NCBI GenBank assembly: GCA_050945075.1
Contig: JBMNSG010000011.1
Location: 1-36,834, forward strand
Reading direction: 5' to 3'
Length of the DNA stretch: 36,834 nucleotides
DNA from: UBA7485 sp050945075
GTDB lineage: Bacteria > Bacillota > Clostridia > Eubacteriales > Eubacteriaceae
A model generated the notes under the pieces. That model was not told the DNA's origin. It did not search any database and was given only the letters and a program-made list of their open reading frames with translations. The translations under genes and the position numbers were made by a program. This document shows, piece after piece, positions 33,270 to 36,834 of the stretch. Positions within the stretch are counted from its first letter, which is position 1. Every line of letters starts with the position of its first letter.

Positions 33270-33913
33270 AACTTGATAAACTGAAAATTGTCCTGGCGTC
33301 ACAAAACAGGAATAAAGCCCGGGAAATACAGGAAATGCTCAATGGCAGTTATAATGTCGTAAGCATGGAAGAAATGGGCATACATAACGATCTCATCGAA
33401 AACGGCACGACCATCGAAGAGAATTCGGAATTAAAGGCCCAGCAGCTCAGACACCTGCTCGGTGATAAAAACACCATTATTATGGCAGATGATACAGGCC
33501 TGTTTGTCGATGCGCTTGATGGCGCTCCCGGAGTGTATTCGGCACGATATGCGGGGGAAGACGTGACGTTTGAGCAGAACAACGAGAAGATGCTTGAAGA
33601 AATGAAAACAGTCGCGCCTGAAAACAGGACGGCAGAATTCAGAACCTGCCTCACACTGCTCTTTCCTGGAGATTATCTGGTTACAGTAACCGGTTCGGTT
33701 CCTGGAAGCATTGCGGAAAATTACCGGGGTCAGGCAGGATTTGGATACGATCCGCTCTTTATCGAAAAATCCAGCGGAAAGACCTATGCGGAAATGAATG
33801 AACAGGAAAAGAACCGTCTCTCTCACAGACGGGCGGCTGTGGACCGTGCTATTCCGCTGCTTGACCAGTATGAAATGCGGCGCAGTACCCAGCATAATGC
33901 GGGGAAACGGTAA
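33266..33913 (+). CDS. rdgB: XTP/dITP diphosphatase (RdgB/HAM1 family)
   Basis: The enzyme hydrolyses non-canonical purine nucleotides (XTP, dITP, ITP) to monophosphates, keeping them out of DNA and RNA. The 215-residue protein has the N-terminal IVLASQNRNKAREI strand, the DDTGLFVDALDGAPGVYSAR core and GFGYDPLF. It is translationally coupled to rph (ATGA overlap) and to the phosphoesterase downstream (TAATG). The rph-rdgB-phosphoesterase order is common in Firmicutes. Confidence 0.95.
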   Translation: MKLDKLKIVLASQNRNKAREIQEMLNGSYNVVSMEEMGIHNDLIENGTTIEENSELKAQQLRHLLGDKNTIIMADDTGLFVDALDGAPGVYSARYAGEDVTFEQNNEKMLEEMKTVAPENRTAEFRTCLTLLFPGDYLVTVTGSVPGSIAENYRGQAGFGYDPLFIEKSSGKTYAEMNEQEKNRLSHRRAAVDRAIPLLDQYEMRRSTQHNAGKR

Positions 33914-34407
33914 TGCGTATCGGACTGGTCAGCGATTCACACGGCAGCAAAGACGCTCTTCTCAATGCGGTTGATGCCATCGGAGAAGCGGATCTGATCA
34001 TCCATGCAGGTGATTATGCTTCTGATAGCGAATGGATTAAAGAATATGTTGGAATTCCGGTAATGTCCGTTCGTGGAAACTGTGATTTTTACGACGAAAG
34101 TTATCCGGAATTTATCGATACCAAAGTCGGCGGCCATCATCTGCTGGTGGAACACGGACACAGGCAGCATGTGAAATCCGGGATAGAAGATTTCCTGATC
34201 GATGCCAGAGCACATGAAGCAGACATTGCGGTGTTCGGCCATACTCATATTCCCCAGATTGTAGAAATCAGAGGCGTGCTGCTGGTGAACCCGGGCTCGG
34301 TTTCTCTGCCGCACGGCAGCAACAGCCCGAGCTGTGCTGTGATCACACTGGACGGTGACAGACGAAGTGCACAGATTATTGAACTGAAAGATAAAAAACG
34401 CGGATGA
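33913..34407 (+). CDS. YfcE/MJ0936-type metallophosphoesterase
   Basis: A 164-residue calcineurin-like phosphodiesterase with the full metal-binding set: DSHG near the N-terminus, HAGD, GNCD, EHGH and FGHTH. Family members hydrolyse phosphodiesters in vitro; the natural substrate is not known. It overlaps the preceding gene by one base (TAATG) and ends the rph operon. A perfect inverted repeat 110 bases downstream may terminate it. Confidence 0.92.
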   Translation: MRIGLVSDSHGSKDALLNAVDAIGEADLIIHAGDYASDSEWIKEYVGIPVMSVRGNCDFYDESYPEFIDTKVGGHHLLVEHGHRQHVKSGIEDFLIDARAHEADIAVFGHTHIPQIVEIRGVLLVNPGSVSLPHGSNSPSCAVITLDGDRRSAQIIELKDKKRG

Positions 34408-34518
34408 GCGGAAAATTCGTAAAAATGAATATGGACAGGAGTCTGTCAGATTGACAGATGATCTTATGTTTTCCACATGGATTTTCAAGTTTTCAGCATT
34501 GCTGAAAAAAATAGAAAA

Positions 34519-34553
34519 AAATCCGGCAGACTGTTGACAAGACTGCCGGATTT
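34519..34553. repeat. 11-bp perfect inverted repeat overlapping the tRNA promoter
   Basis: AAATCCGGCAG (34519-34529) and CTGCCGGATTT (34543-34553) flank a 13-base loop that contains the -35 hexamer of the tRNA cluster promoter. It may be the terminator of the rph operon (the T-run after it is weak), an operator, or both. Confidence 0.75.
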
Positions 34554-34562
34554 CTATATACT
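34534..34562 (+). promoter_or_regulatory. Promoter of the Gly-Arg-His-Gln tRNA cluster
   Basis: TTGACA (34534-34539) and TATACT (34557-34562) are 17 bases apart, 37 bases before tRNA-Gly. Confidence 0.85.
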
Positions 34563-34599
34563 ATCAATTGTTGCGAACAGTGCTGAAGCACAAACGCAG

Positions 34600-34673
34600 G
34601 CGGGTGTAGCTCAGTGGTAGAGCCCTGGCCTTCCAAGCCAGTCGCGAGGGTCCGATTCCCTTCACCCGCTCCA
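34600..34673 (+). tRNA. tRNA-Gly (TCC)
   Basis: Cloverleaf of 74 bases with encoded CCA: acceptor GCGGGTG/CACCCGC, anticodon loop CTTCCAA. First of four tRNAs in a cluster. Confidence 0.96.
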
Positions 34674-34682
34674 TTTTATTCT

Positions 34683-34759
34683 GCGCCAATAGCTCAGTAG
34701 GATAGAGCAACGGCCTTCTAAGCCGTGTGCCCGGGGTTCGAATCCCTGTTGGCGCGCCA
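34683..34759 (+). tRNA. tRNA-Arg (TCT)
   Basis: Cloverleaf of 77 bases with encoded CCA: acceptor GCGCCAA/TTGGCGC, anticodon loop CTTCTAA, T arm GGTTCGAATCC. TCT reads AGA and AGG. Confidence 0.96.
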
Positions 34760-34782
34760 TTTTATTTATTCCTGTCAACTTG

Positions 34783-34858
34783 GTGGAAGTAGTTCAGTTG
34801 GTAGAGCGCCAGATTGTGGTTCTGGTTGTCGAGGGTTCGAGTCCCTTCTTCCACCCCA
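34783..34858 (+). tRNA. tRNA-His (GTG)
   Basis: Cloverleaf of 76 bases with encoded CCA: acceptor GTGGAAG/CTTCCAC preceded by the extra G(-1) at 34783 opposite C73, the identity mark of tRNA-His. Anticodon loop TTGTGGT. Confidence 0.95.
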
Positions 34859-34869
34859 TTTTTTTATTC

Positions 34870-34945
34870 AGGGGTATAGCCAAGTCGGTAAGGCACCAGA
34901 TTTTGATTCTGGCATGCGTAGGTTCGAGTCCTGCTACCCCTGCCA
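34870..34945 (+). tRNA. tRNA-Gln (TTG)
   Basis: Cloverleaf of 76 bases with encoded CCA: acceptor AGGGGTA/TACCCCT, anticodon loop TTTTGAT. It is a substrate of the GatCAB enzyme encoded 4-6 kb upstream. Confidence 0.95.
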
Positions 34946-34969
34946 TTTCAAAAATTAAAACGAAAAGAC

Positions 34970-34995
34970 AGTCACCGTAAGGTGATTTTTTTATT
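34970..34995 (+). terminator. Terminator of the four-tRNA cluster
   Basis: GTCACC (34972-34977) pairs with GGTGAT (34982-34987) across GTAA and is followed by a run of seven Ts. Confidence 0.75.
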
Positions 34996-35084
34996 TTTTG
35001 CTCCATTCGCCAATCTGTATATGAAAGGAATTCTATCGGACTGTTTACCAATGCAAAAAAACGGTACAACTAAAAAGACAGTGA

Positions 35085-35128
35085 AAATGTTTCGAAAGAC
35101 TTGAAACATTTCAATTAAACCGGATAAT
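35085..35128 (+). promoter_or_regulatory. Glutathione peroxidase promoter with overlapping inverted repeat
   Basis: TTGAAA (35101-35106) and GATAAT (35123-35128) are 16 bases apart. The 9-base inverted repeat AAATGTTTC (35085-35093) / GAAACATTT (35103-35111) covers the -35 element. This looks like an operator for a repressor. The sequence is not a recognisable PerR box. Confidence 0.5.
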
Positions 35129-35171
35129 AGAGGTAAGCATTTGATGCAGGCGTAAAGCCGGGGAGGTTTCT

Positions 35172-35723
35172 ATGAATATTTATGATTTTACAGTCAAAAA
35201 TGCCCAGGGCGAAGAAATTCCGCTTTCAGAGTATAAAGGGGATGTGGTTCTGATTGTCAATACAGCGACAGAATGCGGCTTTACCCCGCAGTATGAAGAA
35301 TTGGAAGCCCTGTACGAAAAATATAAAGATCAGGGATTTGTCATCCTTGATTTTCCATGTAATCAGTTTGGACATCAGGCGCCGGGGAGTGCAGACGAAA
35401 TCCATCAGTTCTGCAGCACGCGGTTTGGCGTGACATTCCCGCAGATGGCAAAGATCAGCGTGAACGGGTGCAGACAGCCAAAGCTATACAAATACCTGAA
35501 AGAACAGAAGGGATTTGAAGGCTTTAACATGGAACATCCGATTGCTCCGAAGTTTACTGAAATGCTCGGTAAGAAGGACGCGGATTATGCACAGAAGCCG
35601 GATATCAAATGGAATTTTACCAAATTCCTGATTGGCCGCGATGGCAACGTGGTTGCACGTTTCGAACCGACTGCCCCCATGGCAGATGTTGACAAAGCGG
35701 TTGAAGAACAACTCGCAGAATAA
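35172..35723 (+). CDS. Glutathione peroxidase family protein (cysteine type)
   Basis: The family reduces hydrogen peroxide and organic peroxides, in bacteria often with thioredoxin instead of glutathione. The 183-residue protein has the peroxidatic Cys C35 in the block TATECGFTPQY (cysteine, not selenocysteine), the conserved Gln in FPCNQFG and the Trp-Asn pair in IKWNFTKFL, completing the catalytic tetrad. A GGGGAGG site lies six bases before the ATG. It is monocistronic, with an inverted repeat over its promoter that suggests regulation, perhaps by oxidative stress. Confidence 0.94.
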   Translation: MNIYDFTVKNAQGEEIPLSEYKGDVVLIVNTATECGFTPQYEELEALYEKYKDQGFVILDFPCNQFGHQAPGSADEIHQFCSTRFGVTFPQMAKISVNGCRQPKLYKYLKEQKGFEGFNMEHPIAPKFTEMLGKKDADYAQKPDIKWNFTKFLIGRDGNVVARFEPTAPMADVDKAVEEQLAE

Positions 35724-35808
35724 AAGATCAAACCCGGAAGCAATGTACCTGAAAAAAAGGCATGAACAGCCTCCGAAAATCAGCCGGTAGATTGAAACCG
35801 GTATACCT

Positions 35809-35837
35809 TTGACAGATTCGTCCATATTTGCTATTCT
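35809..35837 (+). promoter_or_regulatory. Promoter of tRNA-Leu(TAG)
   Basis: TTGACA (35809-35814) and TATTCT (35832-35837) are 17 bases apart, 49 bases before the tRNA. Confidence 0.75.
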
Positions 35838-35886
35838 TATAAAGCACGTTGTTCACGTAGACTTTGTCACTTGAACGACGCTGTGC

Positions 35887-35971
35887 GCGGATATGGCGGA
35901 ATTGGCAGACGCGCCAGATTTAGGATCTGGTGTCAATCGACGTGTGGGTTCAAGTCCCTCTATCCGCACCA
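35887..35971 (+). tRNA. tRNA-Leu (TAG)
   Basis: Class II tRNA of 85 bases with encoded CCA: acceptor GCGGATA/TATCCGC, anticodon loop TTTAGGA, long variable arm, T arm GGGTTCAAGTCCC. It complements the Leu(GAG) gene at 19823. Confidence 0.95.
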
Positions 35972-35984
35972 TATTTAAAAATTT

Positions 35985-36013
35985 AAATACCGCCTTTTGG
36001 CGGTATTTTTTTT
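35985..36013 (+). terminator. Terminator of tRNA-Leu(TAG)
   Basis: AAATACCGCC (35985-35994) pairs with GGCGGTATTT (35999-36008) and runs into a long T tract. Confidence 0.88.
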
Positions 36014-36169
36014 ATTCCTTTTTCCAATTCCAATTTCAATTCCAACATAATTCCAGATTTATCCGACATTTGCTTCTGTATCGCCACCTTAAATCTAAGT
36101 ATAATGAATTCATCAAATGACATAACTAATAAGAAAACAGAATATGTAATGTAGAGTAAAGGTGATGGA

Positions 36170-36834
36170 ATGACGATCGAATTTAATGCTGCGGATCAGA
36201 CGATTACGTTAAATACTGCAGCCACAAGCTATCAGATCAAGATTTCTCCCGAAGGGGTTCTCCTGCATACCTGGTATGGAGAAAAGACTGCGGGCGACAT
36301 GAGTTATCAGATTAATTACCGGGACCGTGGTTTCGCCGGACAGATTGATGACTTCGGAAGTGACCGTACAAAATCTCTGGATGTACTGCCTCAGGAATAT
36401 CCGGGGACGGCGACCGGAGATTTCAGGAAACCGGCGGTTGATCTCTCAGATCATACGGGCCCTGTCGGAACAGATTTCAGATATGTCTCGCACCGTATCG
36501 TTGACGGCAAGTACAGTCTGTCAGATCTGCCTGCTGTATATGGCAGCAGGGAACAAGCGCAGACACTGGAGATTCTGGTAATGGACGCAGTCAGCGGGGC
36601 AGAGATAACACTGCTTTACAGTGTCTTTCCGGAGACAGACATGATTACCAGAGCAGCAGTCCTGCACAATGCAGGAAATAAAAGGCTGATCGTAAACCAG
36701 GCGGCCAGTGCCAGCATGGATATTCTGCATGGCGATTATGATCTGATTCATTTCTACGGTTCCCAGGGTGCGGAAAGGCAGCTGGAACGCAGCAGAGTCG
36801 GTCATTCTCAGACTACAGTTAAAAGCAGGAGAGG
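36170..36834 (+). CDS. Alpha-galactosidase, GH36 family (5' part; runs off window)
   Basis: The enzyme removes terminal alpha-1,6-galactose from raffinose-type sugars. Only the first 221 codons are visible, covering the N-terminal beta-supersandwich domain: IEFNAADQTITLNT at the start, SYQIKISPEGVLLHTWYG, LDVLPQEYPGTATGDFRKPA, and YDLIHFYGSQGAERQ near the edge, all in the order of bacterial GH36 enzymes. The catalytic TIM barrel lies beyond the window. The ATG at 36170 follows AAAGGTG. A TATAAT at 36100-36105 is a candidate -10; no clear catabolite box was seen. No signal peptide is present, so it acts in the cytoplasm. Confidence 0.92.
   Translation, partial: MTIEFNAADQTITLNTAATSYQIKISPEGVLLHTWYGEKTAGDMSYQINYRDRGFAGQIDDFGSDRTKSLDVLPQEYPGTATGDFRKPAVDLSDHTGPVGTDFRYVSHRIVDGKYSLSDLPAVYGSREQAQTLEILVMDAVSGAEITLLYSVFPETDMITRAAVLHNAGNKRLIVNQAASASMDILHGDYDLIHFYGSQGAERQLERSRVGHSQTTVKSRR

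Noticed and set aside
34491..34517. TTTTCAGC-ATT-GCTGAAAA hairpin as terminator of the phosphoesterase gene
   Set aside because: It is followed by As, not Ts, on the plus strand, so it cannot be an intrinsic terminator there.
34725..35069. ORFs on both strands over the four-tRNA cluster
   Set aside because: They are tRNA-derived spurious peptides (for example GLEPTHARIK-like) without independent support.
36016..36053. TTCCAATTCCAATTTCAATTCC pattern as a CRISPR or regulatory repeat
   Set aside because: Units are 6-8 bases, imperfect and without spacers; it is a simple low-complexity stretch after a terminator.

Overview
The window reads as chromosomal DNA of a low-to-moderate GC Firmicute (Bacillota). 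The evidence is strong Shine-Dalgarno sites, consensus sigma-A type promoters, tRNA genes that encode CCA, a PolI whose proofreading site is degenerate, PcrA with the Gram-positive C-terminal domain, the prmA-rsmE-mtaB block, and gatCAB with pcrA-ligA nearby. An anaerobic gut-type lineage such as Erysipelotrichales or Clostridia is likely: there is a phosphotransbutyrylase, an iron-sulfur aldo/keto reductase and microcompartment genes. I cannot place it more precisely from sequence alone. No phage, insertion sequence or CRISPR array was seen.

Left part (1-11,320, mixed strands). A heavy-metal P1B-type ATPase runs off the left edge on the minus strand. Divergent from it, a cobalamin riboswitch with an intrinsic terminator controls an ECF cobalt importer, cbiMNQO. 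Converging on cbiO is csoR, a copper-sensing repressor, with a textbook CsoR box inside its own promoter. Then come an aldo/keto reductase with two 4Fe-4S clusters (minus), a phosphate butyryltransferase (plus), a membrane-spanning YhaN/SMC-like protein with a lost Walker A motif (plus), and an isolated eutS-eutP pair (minus) encoding a microcompartment shell protein and its small GTPase partner.

Middle (11,551-19,912). Housekeeping: prmA-rsmE-mtaB-HIT, rpsU-yqeY, two minus-strand tRNAs (CAT anticodon and Pro), polA-coaE, tRNA-Leu(GAG).

Right-middle (20,270-32,450). An uncharacterised 786-residue protein with an N-terminal zinc-ribbon and an acidic tail is followed closely by an OmpR-type response regulator, its histidine kinase, pcrA, ligA, then gatCAB, closed by a strong terminator.

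Right end (32,514-36,834). rph, an XTP/dITP pyrophosphatase and a metallophosphoesterase form a tight operon. It is followed by tRNA-Gly, -Arg, -His and -Gln, a glutathione peroxidase, tRNA-Leu(TAG), and the first 221 codons of a GH36 alpha-galactosidase.

The parts most worth a second look are the 786-residue protein linked to a two-component system, the degenerate YhaN-like protein, the orphan eutSP pair, and several unreported-looking regulatory layouts: a CsoR box, a strand-specific terminator inside the csoR leader, and phased repeats upstream of the metal ATPase.
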